Counted from the stretch's first letter, positions 1-14,975 are shown. The stretch: 64,000 nt of DNA from Paralichthys olivaceus (GCF_024713975.1 NC_091110.1:19187501-19251500), one strand, 5' to 3'. The notes: a model not told the origin generated them from the sequence alone. Numbers and translations are program-made.

Positions 1-425
1 CTACGCAACGCTTCAGCAGATTCTCCACCAGGAGGAGCTGTTGAGTTGACTTATGTTATAGTAACCCTAAAATACTGTTTATCTCGACACAACACCACCC
101 CCTGTAGGTGCTAAAATGTAACAGCAGGAGTGTCGCCCCCTGCAGGCACAAAAGATGAACACCTGCTGTCATTTTTAGCTCTTGGGCGCCCCCTGCAGGC
201 AATGAGCTGTATTTTATAGCTGTTTTCTTTTACATTAAAGAATTTGAAGGGAAATGGTGAATAAATTCAGGAACTTAATAATTGTGTGATTGTTAAACCA
301 ACGGCAAATAACATTTAGGGTTGAATTATTTTTTGCGAGTGCACATAATCATCCTCTCGCCTTTTATAGCTGATGGATCAGTCACTCGATATATAAAATA
401 TCTTTGACGTCATTGTCTCCTCCAG
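1..425. other. kcnv2 upstream intron, no coding sequence seen
   Basis: This stretch precedes the first recognisable kcnv2 exon, which begins directly after a CAG acceptor at 423-425. I could not find the start of the T1 domain here, so the N-terminal exon(s) must lie before the window and this is most likely intron. It holds three copies of a C-rich CCCCTG(C/T)AGG motif near 102, 137 and 190, which resemble the core of the CTCF site. No other structure was seen. Confidence 0.55.
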
Positions 426-2826
<2,401 letters not shown>

Positions 2827-3195
2827 ATTTTCACATCGACGGAAGGATTCAAGTTGTTTTTGGTGAAATGACATGATTTGTGACCGTGGATGCAGGAAAC
2901 AGTTCCTGCAGAGACCTGTGGGGGGCGTCACGTTTTTTCTGTCTGAGCTTCAGGTTTTTTTTTTTTTTAATTGAGAACAGTTTTCTATTCTAGATCTCCT
3001 CAGTTTAATCTACACACGTTTGTGTCAAAGCTTGAAACGTCATCAGCCTCTCCTCCTCCACACTCGCTCCCTCGTTCTCTAAAGCTCACATGTAATCCAG
3101 GACTCAGGAGTGAACGACAACACGACTGAATTAAATCACAAGTTGAGGAAACATCTGGACGTGAAAACTGTTTATCTCCCTCTTGTGTCTCTAAT

Positions 3196-3201
3196 AATAA
3201 A
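3196..3201 (+). terminator. Likely kcnv2 polyadenylation signal
   Basis: A canonical AATAAA lies about 370 bases after the kcnv2 stop codon. A GT-rich stretch (gctgtgtgtgta) follows from about 3231, as expected downstream of a cleavage site. The 2827-3196 interval is therefore read as 3' UTR. Confidence 0.55.
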
Positions 3202-3381
3202 CCAAAGTCACTTGATTTCAGTGTTATAAAGCTGTGTGTGTATTTTTTAACTTCATTCTCACCATTTAAAAAAAACAGAGTTTTTGATATTGGCCTCCGT
3301 AGAGAACAGCTCTGTCTGACGAGCTGATGAAAGTTGAGACTAATTGATCAGAATCTGGTTTAAACTGTTTAATTAATAATC

Positions 3382-3387
3382 TTTATT
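3382..3387 (-). terminator. Likely pum3 polyadenylation signal
   Basis: AATAAA on the minus strand (tttatt on plus), about 370 bases past the pum3 stop. The two convergent transcripts would end within about 150-200 bases of each other. Confidence 0.5.
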
Positions 3388-3754
3388 TTGCATTTTTCAT
3401 CTGATACAATCATGAAAATATTTAAAGATAAAAAACAAAAACAAAACCAAACAGGATGGATGAGGATCAGTGGACAGGAAGTTATCATCATTGACTGAAC
3501 TGCTCGTTAACTAGTCCTAGTTGAAGGACCAGTTTATCCAAACTACCCAGACTTCAGGTTAAAACATGAACTTGTCCATATTCTGGCTGTGATTGACCGG
3601 AGACGATACCAAAAGGTTGGTGAGCGACAGAGAAGTTGTCGTCTGTGTTCCAGGTTGTGTCCACGTCCCTCAAAACGTTCCCATCGACACAGTCTTGTCG
3701 GGCTCGGCTGAACAGGACGTGTCACGTGAGCAGTTTGTTTGAAATTCAAAGTCT

Positions 3755-5467
3755 CTACTTGTTCAGGTTCTCCAACAGGATTTCAGCCCCTTTGTTGTTG
3801 CTGATGCTGCTGAGCTCTGACGTGATGGGCTTCAGCGCCGCCTTCACCTCCGCAGCCACCGACTTGTCGCAGCTGTTCAGGAGGCTGCACACAAACACAG
3901 AGGAATTAATTTAAACTGATTAAAGTTTCATTTACGACACAGGACCTGGTGTTTACACCCGTCCTGAGAGATCTGACCACAGCTCCAGGTTCTGTTCACA
4001 CCTGGTGTTTAAAAATGTCTTGAATGTGTCTCCTGTGATCAGTCATCTCTCTGTGTGTGTGTGTGTGTGTGTGTGTGTACTAACCTGCAGAGAACCATAG
4101 CTCCTCTGTTCACCTTCACCCAGGTCTTCAGTTTGTCAGTTCCCACCGTGTCCACCAGTATCCTGCCAAACCGCTCTGAGAGGGCGAGAGAGGTCAGCGG
4201 CAGCAGGGAGAAGGCAGAAGAGAGAGAGAGAGAGGAGCAGAGGAATATAAGTTTTTGATTTTCCTTCACCTCCCGATTCTGTTGTTTTCTTAAAAACTTG
4301 ACTGGTTTCAGTTTGATCTTGCTGAAAGTTTAAATGTTCCCATCTTATATTTCCAGTGAGTAAACAAACAGCCACTGGTTTGTTTACCTTCCTTTTCTGC
4401 CTCCAGCAGCGTCATGTCCTGCTCTATGAGCCACTTCAGCACCAGGTGTCCTGCTGGATGTTCGGCCATGTGGAGCTGCAGAGAAAATAAAACAGGTCAC
4501 GCTGAGGAACAAAACAACCTTTAACCAGACTAATTCATCTTTTCTCACACGCACCAGGCCGCCTATCCCTCCCGGCACCAACTCTTGATTGGCCAGCTGA
4601 GCCACGGCCGTCATGGCGGGCCTCAGGTCCCCGCAGGCCGATGCCAAGATGTCGCTAACGGTGACGCTGGTGGCCTTGTCCATCACCATGGTGGCAGCGT
4701 TGTCACGGAGATGGTCCAGCAGGAGCGGGGAGACGACCTCCAGCAGCTCCTTCCTCCGAATGGCTGATTCTTTTTTACTGAAGAGAAGACGAGTCACAGA
4801 GTTTCACTTTGAAACTACTTTACAATGACTGCAGATTAATAATCTATCACATCGATGAGCAGCTTTTAACTGGACTCATTCTCTTTAATGTCTTTAATTA
4901 CCTGTGAGCGTTTCCGTCTCCTTTCTCCAGCACCTTGATGATCTCTGGCAGCAGGTGAGCCGGGTCTCTGGGGCTCAGAAGATACAACAGAACCTTCTTA
5001 CCGTATTTATTACCGATGACCTCGTCCAGAGACGAAAGGATCTCCTGAAGAGGACGGAGAACAGACCAGATTAAACACTGACAAACACGGAACTGAAGGA
5101 GTCACACATGTGATGAGGTTAATAAGATGATTCTGGATTTACTGAGAGCACGGCTTGTTTGACCAGCTTGGTGTCGTCCACACAGTCGAACAGGGCCAGA
5201 AGAACCAGGTGACCGAACTCCCCCTGTGGACCGAAAACAGAAAGTCTGAGATTCAGACCTTTTCTAAACTTCACTTCTCTAATAACACTAGCAGCTTGTT
5301 TCAGTGAGTGAATGAATGAATGAATGAATGAATGAATGGATGAATGGATGGAGGCTCACTGAGAACTCACCGTAGCAAACTTCACCATGAACGTCTTCAT
5401 AGTTTTGATGATGACTTTTCTGTCCTGAAACAAGAAATAAAACAAAGATACTGTGCTGTTCACTTTG

Positions 5468-5498
<31 letters not shown>

Positions 5499-6034
5499 CT
5501 CTCTCTCTCTCTACACACCTTGGCCGTCCCGTGCCACAAACACTGCATCGCCACTCGAGCTCCGTCGTGTGTGTGAGCCATGTAGACGACCGACTCTCTG
5601 ATGGACTCGATCATTTCCTGCTCACACAACAAAGAGTCAAACCGTTAAACAGACCTGTGGACTCTTCATCCAGGAATTCATTTAATATTCGTCTGTACAA
5701 ACATTAAAGGGATAATTCAACAGTGTGAAGAGTCGAGGTTCTGCTCACCGCTCTCTGTTTGTCGGCTGTGAACAGGAAGAAATCCAGGAAAACCTTGTGA
5801 ACCAGCGAGTGTTTGATCACCTGTTCTCTGAAAACACAACGACAGTTAGTATATATATAAGATTTAAATGATTTTACTTCCAATTCTCATCTCACGTCAT
5901 CTAATTCTTTTTTTTCATATCTTACTTTGTGGCCATGGGAGTGAGAATCTGCTTCATCTCATCGATTATGTTGCTCAACTTTCCCGGGTTCGCCTCCGCT
6001 ACTTTCTCGATGGTGTTACACACCGAGGACTGGA

Positions 6035-6107
<73 letters not shown>

Positions 6108-6249
6108 CACAGCAGGTTTTTCCACTGACTTCACTCAAGTTATAAATATTTGTTATAGTGTAAAAACACTTTCTAAAGAGACTTCAGGTAAAAATACATT
6201 TAAAAATCCTGTTTAATGAGAAATGTCAAAATTGAATTCAGAGGAAATG

Positions 6250-6303
<54 letters not shown>

Positions 6304-8108
6304 CTTGCAGACAGTGAAGGTGTTGCCGTACAGCTCCTCTGTGAGCATGAGTCTCTGTGCGAGCACAGCTTTGTCGTTGTAGGCGTACTCAATGATGGAC
6401 GAGGCGGCGGAATGGCGGAGCATCGTGCGCACGTGACCTTTAAACGTTTGCATCACCGCCGCCAACAGCTCCTTGTTCCTGTGGAGGAAACAAATCCACA
6501 ACGAGAATCTTACACACGCGTCCGCGGACAGGAAGGAGAACCGAGTCCACGCAGCTTGTTAGGAACCGTGAATGAACGACACCGTAGCGAGCGGGTTGTC
6601 GGTGGTTGTTCGGAAGTGGACGGAACAACAGAAGAACTTGTTCATAGAGAAGAAGAGAATGTGAGGACTCACCCGTACATCAGCAGTTTTTTCACCACGT
6701 GTCGGCCGTACTGAGATTTACACAAACCAATGACATCATCTGGAAAGAACAAATGAAAACAGTTCATGTTTGTCGCGTCAGAAAATGTAAAACCAGGAGC
6801 TGGACCACCGACCAGATCCGGATGCTCCGCCCATCACATGCCTTTTTAACGAACCTTTGAGTTCTTCAAACACTTCCTTTCTCTGCTCGTGGCTCCCGAA
6901 CTGGATGAAGCACTGCAGCACGCGCACCGAGTCGTGAGCAAACGCCATCTAGAGGCAGAGACGACAATGTGCAAGATTTCAGTTCAGAGAAAACACAAGA
7001 GCAGCAGCATCAGTTCACAACAAAGATGTCGACAACGTGCGCTCGTTCCCACAAAAACTCTCAACACAGTAACAAGTCGACAGTAAACTAATGAAACAAC
7101 AGAGTGACACTCACCTGTTTGATTTTCCCACGGATCAGATCATGAAGCTCCTTCATAAGTTTCTTCTTCAAGTCCTCGTCACAATTCTTCCTGTTGACAC
7201 AAACAGACACACACACGTTGTGATTATGATCATGATTTAACTATAACACAGAAACCTACTGGGAATGTGCTTATTGAAGGTAAGGTTCAGTGTCATCCCT
7301 GAACCTTTTTATTTGTTTTACGAGTCTGAACAACAGGAATATTTTCACGACACATATTCAACCTGAACTGAAATGTTTCAGAAAGTAAACACGTATGCAC
7401 CTCCTGAGGTTTCCCCACACTTGTTTGGAGTGACAGATGATCTCGAACATGTCCTTCCTCTCCGCCTGCTGTCTGTTCTTCTTCAGGTCCTTCTTCCTCT
7501 GCTGCCTGTTTTTCTTCATCTCCTCCTTCGTCATCTCTTTCTTAGGCTGAAACTCTCCCTTCTTGACCCTCTTTGCCCCCGGACCTGTTTTCACAAGTCA
7601 CACTCAATTATCAAGAAAGGATTCAGAACCAGGCAGTGGGGGAAAATCAAGGTAAAGTTCAGATGCTAAATTCTCAAACACAAAGAAGTTTCTCACCTTC
7701 ACCCTCTTCATCTTTAGCTGGGTGTAGTTTCCTCTTCTTCTGTCCCATCCCGGCTTTGGAGAAACCAAATTTCTGTTCTTTTTTGCCGTCATATCTTCCC
7801 TGCCCCGGCCTGCTCTTCTTCTCCGCGTTGTTGTATGGTTTAAAGGGTTTCTTACCACCTGGTTTACCTCCAGGTTTACCGCCCAGTTTACCTCCAGGTT
7901 TACCGCCCAGTTTACCGCCCGGCTTTCCTCCCAGTTTAGTCCCTATGGAGTCTGGACAGAATGAGACATGTGAGTGACAAGACTGGTCAGAAATGCCTAC
8001 ATGTCCGGTTGATGTGAAACGTGATCTTTTTTTTTTTTTACCTTTTCCTTTCTGAGTAAACTTCTTTCCTCCTTTAGGAGAAAAGGGTTTCTGGGATTTG
8101 GCCTCCAT
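3755..8108 (-). CDS. pum3: Pumilio homolog 3 (Puf-A/KIAA0020), complete coding region
   Basis: A nucleolar PUF-like RNA- and DNA-binding protein used in large-subunit ribosome maturation. The 17 coding exons in transcription order are 8108-8042, 7951-7697, 7584-7401, 7190-7115, 6948-6855, 6739-6673, 6478-6304, 6029-5926, 5827-5749, 5617-5519, 5424-5371, 5223-5143, 5044-4902, 4777-4555, 4475-4388, 4175-4085 and 3884-3755. They sum to 2010 nt, or 669 residues; human is 648. Recognisable blocks include AFAHDSVRVLQCFIQFG, YAYNDKAVLAQR, EELYGNTF, HSLVHKVFLDFF, HTHDGARVAMQCLWHG, YGKKVLLYLLSPRDPAH, GDGNAHSKK and the C-terminal NRGAMVLCSLL. The N-terminal 120 residues are basic and low-complexity, with a PGGKLGGK-type repeat in exon 2 that human lacks. 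The start codon follows a pyrimidine-poor TTTAG, so a 5' non-coding exon is likely, with a good GTGAGT donor at 8918. Confidence 0.95.
4050..4078. repeat. (GT)n microsatellite in a pum3 intron
   Basis: About 28 bases of GT dinucleotides, ending six bases before the 3' edge of the exon that encodes the NRGAMVLC block. On the minus (sense) strand this is an AC tract just after the donor site. Confidence 0.9.
5287..5352. repeat. (GAAT)n/(GGAT)n microsatellite in a pum3 intron
   Basis: A run of gaat tetranucleotides that drifts into ggat units at its right end, in the short intron between the exons at 5143-5223 and 5371-5424. Confidence 0.85.
5470..5512. repeat. (GT)n(CT)n compound microsatellite
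   Basis: A GT run followed directly by a CT run, in a pum3 intron. It abuts the donor side of the 5519-5617 exon. Confidence 0.85.
6038..6105. repeat. (GA)n microsatellite in a pum3 intron
   Basis: About 67 bases of uninterrupted GA. On the transcribed strand this is a long CT tract ending eight bases before the acceptor of the 5926-6029 exon, so it supplies that exon's polypyrimidine tract. Confidence 0.9.
6252..6302. repeat. (GT)n microsatellite in a pum3 intron
   Basis: About 50 bases of GT. It reaches the donor of the 6304-6478 exon, where the sense strand reads GTACACAC. Confidence 0.9.
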
Positions 8109-9244
8109 CCTAAAGCACAACGAGGAAAACAGCAGAAAGACCAACAGGCTTTAAGTTGCGTCGTCAGAACCTAGAGGACGTTCGGTTCAACAGACTCTTT
8201 GCTGAGACGTCGATACTTCACATCACTAATTCTTTACAGCGTCACCGGTGCTCTACTCTGTTGATGGTTGACTGTGTTCACAGAAATACAACATGGTGGA
8301 GTCGTGACTTCTAATCCAAACTGTTTTCTGTGTAAATGATGTGGGAAGGAAGTTTCCTTTTCTGTTATTGTAAATGTTGATGAGTTGAGCGCATGGACAT
8401 TTTTAATTAGCTCCAGAGAAAACCTGAGAGGAGACAGAAGACATTTAATAGATATGTAATAGATCTGTACGTTGTGTGTGTGTGTGTGTGTCATGTCTTT
8501 TTCCCCTTTTCCACGTTTTGTAAATGTAAAGAACAAATGGTGTGATGCAGAAATAATAAATGTCTCTATTGCTTAACTGGACAGATGCAGTTTCACTTCC
8601 ACGAGTTTCTTACAGGAGCAAATAGTCACTTCATGAATATCTCTGCTGGTGTGACGACGAGACAGTGAAGAGCTGTGAACACTGTGAACACAGAAATATG
8701 AAGATGGAGTCTGTGGAGCAGAAACCTCAGATAACGAAGCAGGAACACGTCAACGAAGCAGCTTCAGTGATGGTTCGGGTTTATTCATGATTTGAACCCG
8801 AACCCGTCCTTCGGCGGCTCGCACACCGGAAGTCAACACGCGTTATAAAACCTTTCGTTCGTGACGTTAACACGAACACGAATCGAGTTTTTAAATCGTG
8901 TCTGAAGCTGTAACTCACGTTTCAGAAGCTCACACGCGCCGCCACCGCGATATCCCCATGCGTTCTGCCACCGTCACGATTTACGGCACGAATCGTCCAA
9001 TCGCGTTCCGTTTCAGCTGCCGTAAAGCGATCGGAGTCGCGACAGTTGCTTCACGGGTGAAAAGCGGCGGGATTCGAACGTTTGGCGTCGACGCGTCGGT
9101 AGATTTCAACATTTCTAATCCGACAGTGACCGACGGCAGCGCGATCCACTGTGTGTCGGTGATATTAACGTTCGGCAGCGACACGCGGCGGCCATGTTTG
9201 TTTACATGTCGCATTTAAAGGGACAGCAGCCCCGTAAACCTCTC

Positions 9245-9258
9245 GTTACCATGGTAAC
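9245..9258. promoter_or_regulatory. RFX X-box palindrome GTTACCATGGTAAC
   Basis: A perfect 14-base inverted repeat matching the RFX-family consensus (GTNNCC AT GGNNAC type), about 610 bases upstream of the cfap44 start codon. RFX2 and RFX3 drive ciliary genes in vertebrates, and cfap44 is an axonemal gene. Confidence 0.7.
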
Positions 9259-9412
9259 ACCGATGTGTTTGAGTTCGTCATCAGTAACTCTGCACGTGTG
9301 TCGGTTGTGTTGCGAAACTTTCTGTTTCATCCCAAGTTACAGACGATTGCGACGATTACCAACGAGTGGCTCGTGAACTACATTGACCGGCAGGCTTTGC
9401 GGCACGTAACTT

Positions 9413-9425
9413 GTTGCCTAGCAAC
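9413..9425. promoter_or_regulatory. Second RFX X-box GTTGCCTAGCAAC
   Basis: A near-perfect inverted repeat with half sites GTTGCC and AGCAAC and a one-base spacer, the classical GTTGCC/GGCAAC X-box form. It lies at or just before the inferred cfap44 transcription start and 155 bases from the first X-box. Confidence 0.75.
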
Positions 9426-9864
9426 GCCTCCAAACTGAAACTCACGAGCGGAGAGAAAAAACAGGCCAAAGAGGTAAATATAGAAAAATGTGTCGTGGAA
9501 AATCCTTTTAAATTAATTAATTTACTGCACTGATGAGAAGAAACAGTTTTTAACATCATATATATTTATTTATAAAGTATTTATACACAGAAACATGTGG
9601 GATAGAGAAGAAGGGAGCAGCAGGGACACATGAATTTACGAGTTATTGTCAGTTATGGTTGAATATGTGAGGAGACATATTGAATATCAAGAAGTCTTGT
9701 TGTAGTTATAGTCAATGATCAACTGATCTGTGTTTCACTGTTAACGGTGGAGCTGCACATTTCTCTGTTTGCTTTACAGATAAAATAATAAGAACAAGAG
9801 CAGCTGATTGTTCGAGACGCAGCTCAGTCATTTATCCCGGTTGTCTTAATCCTAGATTTCTGCA

Positions 9865-12800
9865 ATGGACCCCGGCGGATCTTCCATCACACCGGACTCT
9901 GACATCCCAGAGAACCCGCTGCGCCTCTCGTATCCTTCTGCAAGAAATGATACCAACTTACAGAATCAGTCCTCTAAAGATGTCTCATCTTTCCTCTCAA
10001 GATCCATGAGTTATTTATCTCAGAAAGTGTTCTGTCTAGACCCATGTCTCGTCCTCCCACAAAGTTCTGTGGAAATGTGTTCAGTAGCTTTTACTTAATC
10101 CTGCCAGAACAAACAACAAACAGTGAATGTGATCTTGATCCTTTACTGATTCAAAAATTCAGTCACTCCTTCGGCTATGAGAGCGGACGCAGGGCGAACC
10201 TGCAGCTGCTGGATGACAAAACTCTGATGTTCATCGCAGGGAACCAGCTCGTCCTGCTCGACGTTTCCACCAAGGAGCAGAGATACCTGCGCTCCTGCAG
10301 CGGAGGAGGAATCGGCTGCATCACGGTAAGATGGCTGACAAACTGAATGTGTCTGACTGATGCTCCAGTCCGACAGAAAACTTTACATTTACTTCAGAAG
10401 AGCTTTGAGGTTGTCTTGCTTAAAAACTGTGTGTGTGTGTGTGTGTGATATGAAGGTTCACCCTAGCAAACACTACTTTGTTGTAGCAGAGAAGAGAAAC
10501 CAGCCCAACATCATCATATATAAATATCCATCCTTAAAACTGCACCGGATCCTCAGAGGTAAAAAAAAAAGTGACTAAGATGGAATCAGTCAAATCCTGT
10601 TCACGTTATTTAACGATCATCATGTTTTAACCTGCACGTCTGCAGGCGGCACAGAGCAGGCGTACAGCTGTGTGGAGTTTAACCATGACGGCAGCCTGCT
10701 CGCCAGCGTGGGCAGCGCCCCTGACTTCATGCTGACGCTGTGGAACTGGAGGCAGGAGGCGGTGACGCTGAGCTGCAAGGCCATTTCTCAGGAGGTCTAC
10801 CGGGTCAGCTTCTCCCAGTTCAACCCAGAGCTGCTCGCAACGTCAGGATCTGGACACATCAAGTAAACAACCAACGCAATCATCCTGAAACTACAAAACC
10901 TGCCTCATAAACACTTTTCACATCTTTAGACCCGATGACCTGCTATATCTCGTTTTTACACACACATGCACATTCCTTTGCTTTTACGTTCAATATGTTT
11001 GTTCTTATTTATAAATGGTAAAAAATACCTTCTCTGTCAGGTTCTGGAAAATGGCGAACACATTCACAGGGATGAAGCTGCAAGGGCTTGTGGGACATTT
11101 TGGGATAACTCCAGAGACTGATATTGAGGGCTACGTGCAGCTTCCTGATGGAAAGGTCGGTTCCCTGTTGCTGTGACAGCATAAGTTTCCTCTGTCGGAG
11201 TCAAGCGAAAGAATACTTAACCCTCGCTCTTGTGACTTCCTGTTAAAGGTGGTGTCCGGCACAGACTGGGGCAACTTGCTGCTGTGGGATGGAAACACCA
11301 TTAAGGCGGAGATTTGCAGAAACAAGACGCAGAGCTGCCACATCGGGACGGTTCAGCCGTTTGTTCTTGAGGAAGGGCAGCTGTTAACGATCGGTTCTGA
11401 TGGAATGGTCCGGGTGAGATATCCTCATATACCTTCAAGAACTTAACAAGGCTCAGTAGTTTCCCTAAACCAGCCGGGCACTGTGGTTTGGAGAGTTTAC
11501 TCTGCAGAGGATTCATTTACATTTCGTCCGAACAAAACCCAGAGAGTGATGGTCAGTGCTAAAATACAAACACATAATGTGGATATAAGTAGTTGGAAAT
11601 GAAAGATAAGAGGAAGTAGAAATACTGCACTGTGGTTGTTTGCCAGAATGTTTATGTATGTATTCATATGTCTCTATAAGCCGTATGATTTTCGACGCCC
11701 TGCAGGGCTGGGACTTTGAGAAGATCGACGCTGCAGACAGCAGCGTCAACGGCAGCAGGTTTGAGATGGAGCCGTTAAATGAGCTGGAGGTCGGAAACAA
11801 CGTCTGCCTCTCGTCCGTGGTGAAGAGCCCCCAGCCCGACTCCTCCGTCTGGTTTGCTCAGGTCAGTGCAGGACAAAGGGTCAAAGGTCATTAGTGATAC
11901 ATGATGCGTTCATTCCTCAGTTGTGATTTCTCTGCTCTGTGGATCTCGTGCTGCAGGATTCCTGCGGAGCGATCTGGAAACTGGATCTTTCTTTCACCCA
12001 CACGGTAAGTTCTCCACACGTTTATACACACGCTACTGATATTACACTTTGTTTGGTGCATTGATACGTGTTTGTGTGTGTGTGTGTGCGTGCGTGTGTG
12101 CAGGCTCCCGATCCAGAGTGCCTGTTTTCCTTCCATGCCGGGGGGATCCAGGGCATGGACGTGTCACCGAAATCCCACCTGATGGCCACGATTGCTCTGG
12201 ACCGTGAGTCACACACTTCCACACCTACACCCCCCCCCACACACACACACACTACAAAGGTACTGTGTCTCTCCCTCTATCCAGGTTCGGTCAGAGTTTT
12301 TGACTTCCTGTCCAACAGAGAACTGAGCACCAGCCGCTTCTTTCAGGCTGGAACCGCTCTCATCTGGGCTCCACCTGTGGTGAGTGTGTCGGCATGAATA
12401 CGATCCGTGCAGCCTCGTGATACGACAGAGGCGTGACCTCCGGTGTTTGTCTTCAGGTGAACCAGGGTGGGGGTTTGCTGGTGACAGGTTTTGACGACGG
12501 GGTGGTCCGGTTGCTGGAGCTGTTCGACCCTCAGAGGGTGTCTGCGGTCACCAGGCGCCAAAACAAAGGAGACGCCGGACTTCACCTCAAACAAGCCTTC
12601 AAACCCCACAATGCACCTGTAACGGCTGTGGCGTATGAGCGAAATGGAGACATCTTAGCCACAGGGGTAAGAAGTTGATGGACTGTACATAGCAGAGGTC
12701 GACTCCACTGGTTTTAAAAGAAGTCTCACCTGTTTGTTCTGTCGTCACTCGTGTCCTCCTCAGAGCTCAGACTGCACTGTGTTCTTCTTCACTGTCGGGG

Positions 12801-14936
12801 AATCTTACAGTCCCATCGGCTTTGTCCGTGTTCCTGGGCCGGTGCAGGGGCTGGAGTGGTCCCCTCACTCCCACGTAAGTCTGGTGTCTCACTTCCATTA
12901 GAATAATCATTCTGTGCTGGAACGTTACTGTTTACACCTGAAATCTTTTGCACTTTTCCTCAGAGTGAAAACCGGCTGCTCATCCTGTGTCAGAACGGTT
13001 GTGTGGTCGAGGTCCACAGTTCTGATCTGAAAGCTCAGAAGCCAACGGAGAGCTTTGAGCTGCTGGAGCTGCCTCGTAGATCCTTCAGGTTCAGGAGCAT
13101 CAAATCTCGAATCAAGGTTTAAATACGCACATCCTGTTTATTACATCAAACTGTGTTATGTTGTAATCTGTCTCGGTCATCATGTGTTGTTCTAGTATTT
13201 TCTCTCCCTCGACTCCTGCTGTCTCAAGGTTTATTTGAAAGGACTCCTGTAATAATCGTGTTTTTAATTGTGTATGTTTGTGTTTCAGAGAGAGGAGGAA
13301 AAGGCAAGACGTCAAGCTGAGAAGGAGAAGAAGAAGAAAGATTCGTTAAAAGAATCAAAGCTGGGAGAAGCGGAAGAGGAAGAAGAGGAGGAGGAGGAGG
13401 AGGAGGAAGAAGAGTTACCACCCATCCAGATGCCCCAAACTCCGAGTCCTCTCTACTGTGGCTTCTACTCACAGTCTGGACACTTCTGGCTGTCAATGGT
13501 GCATATCATGTCAGAGCAGTGGGCTCACCTGGTGGATAACCTGGGGAATGACAGATCTGAGGATGATGTGTGTGTCTCTCTCTCTCCTGTAGGGAGGCTT
13601 CGACTCAGGCTTCTTGTATCACTGTGAGTTCTCTGAGAAGCAGGATGAGGATCCGGAGCAACGGGAGGATGAGCCCTTTGACTTCTTACCTATTGACGAG
13701 ACAGATGACGACCCGATTCGCTCCGTCACCTTCAGGTAGCCGGAGTTCAAACTCTACAGCCTCATATTTTAAACTCCAATAGTTTTACCTCTTCATTCTT
13801 TGTTGTTTTATTTTATTTTTATGCGTAGCTCGAACAGGCAGATGTTGCTCTGCGGCATGCACTCAGGCTCCATCAGGGTCTACCTGCTGCAGCCCGGGGA
13901 CCACAGCCTCTCCTCCATGAAGGCCTGCCGGGCACTCAGTGTTCACGACAACCATTATGGACACCTGCGGCACATTCGCTGTAGCCATGACGACAACTTT
14001 GTGCTGACAGCGGGTGACGACGGTAACATCTTCTCCTTCAGCTTGCTTCCTCTGGAGGAGCTGCAGAGGAGCCTGCAGAAACAGAGGGCCGAGATTCCTC
14101 CACCCAGGGTCGGTCCACCTTTCAATAACATTTAATTCTTTCACATTTGTATTTAAAGGAGAGAAACTATAATTAGATTCAGCTTCATATGAATAGCAAA
14201 TAAATAGTGATATCATCTTTTTCACATGTTCACAGGTTGGTTTTGAAAAACAGCCATATGCTCATGACATTGAGAACTCTGCAACTGACAGGTGAGAACG
14301 TCACCTCCTTCGTGTTATTTCATTTTTCTTCCCGTCCATTTATTCAAGTGATTCATGAAGTAGATAACTTTGTTGTCTGTATTGTTTTCATTGAATTTCT
14401 TCCAGCATAGCGACGGCGAAACAGAAGCTGGAGAAGGATCGTCTGCAGCGGGAGGTGGAGCTGAAGATCACCGCCAAGAGGAGGAAGCTGGACGAGCTCA
14501 AGAGGAAGTTCCAACAGGTGCTGAAGGTCAACGAGAGTCTGCCAGAGCACGTTCGCCTGAAGCCTGAGGTAAACACACACACACACACACACACACACTG
14601 TAAATTACAAATACTGCATACACAACAGCTGGCCGTCATGAACCAAACCATTCAAGGTCAAACCTGTGTTGTGTTTAAGGTTAGAGTTTGACACATTCCA
14701 ATTACAGTATGGCCTCGAGGAAAAGACATGAAAGATGGTGTGTGTGTGTGTGTGTGTCTGTGTGTGTGTCTGTGTGTGTGTAGGAGCTGGAGCTGCACCC
14801 TTGTTTCAAAGAGGAGGCAGAAAGGTTGAAGTCGCAGCGAATCATGGAGGTCAGAAAGGAGCTGAGCTGGGAGAAGGAGCGCAGCCACATCGCACTCAGC
14901 AAACTACAGGATTGGTACTGAACACACACACACACA

Positions 14937-14975
<39 letters not shown>

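Larger units (their letters stand above)
8919..9473. promoter_or_regulatory. CpG-rich divergent promoter of pum3 (minus) and cfap44 (plus)
   Basis: This block between two head-to-head genes is clearly richer in CpG than its flanks. It contains a CCAAT-type box (gtccaatcgcg near 8996) and two RFX X-box palindromes, annotated separately. I infer a pum3 5' non-coding exon whose minus-strand donor is at 8918 (GTGAGT). I also infer a cfap44 5' non-coding exon ending at 9473 (GAG before gtaaat), joined to an acceptor at 9779 (gctttacag) just ahead of the cfap44 ATG exon. Transcription starts are not visible directly and these exon limits are inference. Confidence 0.6.
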
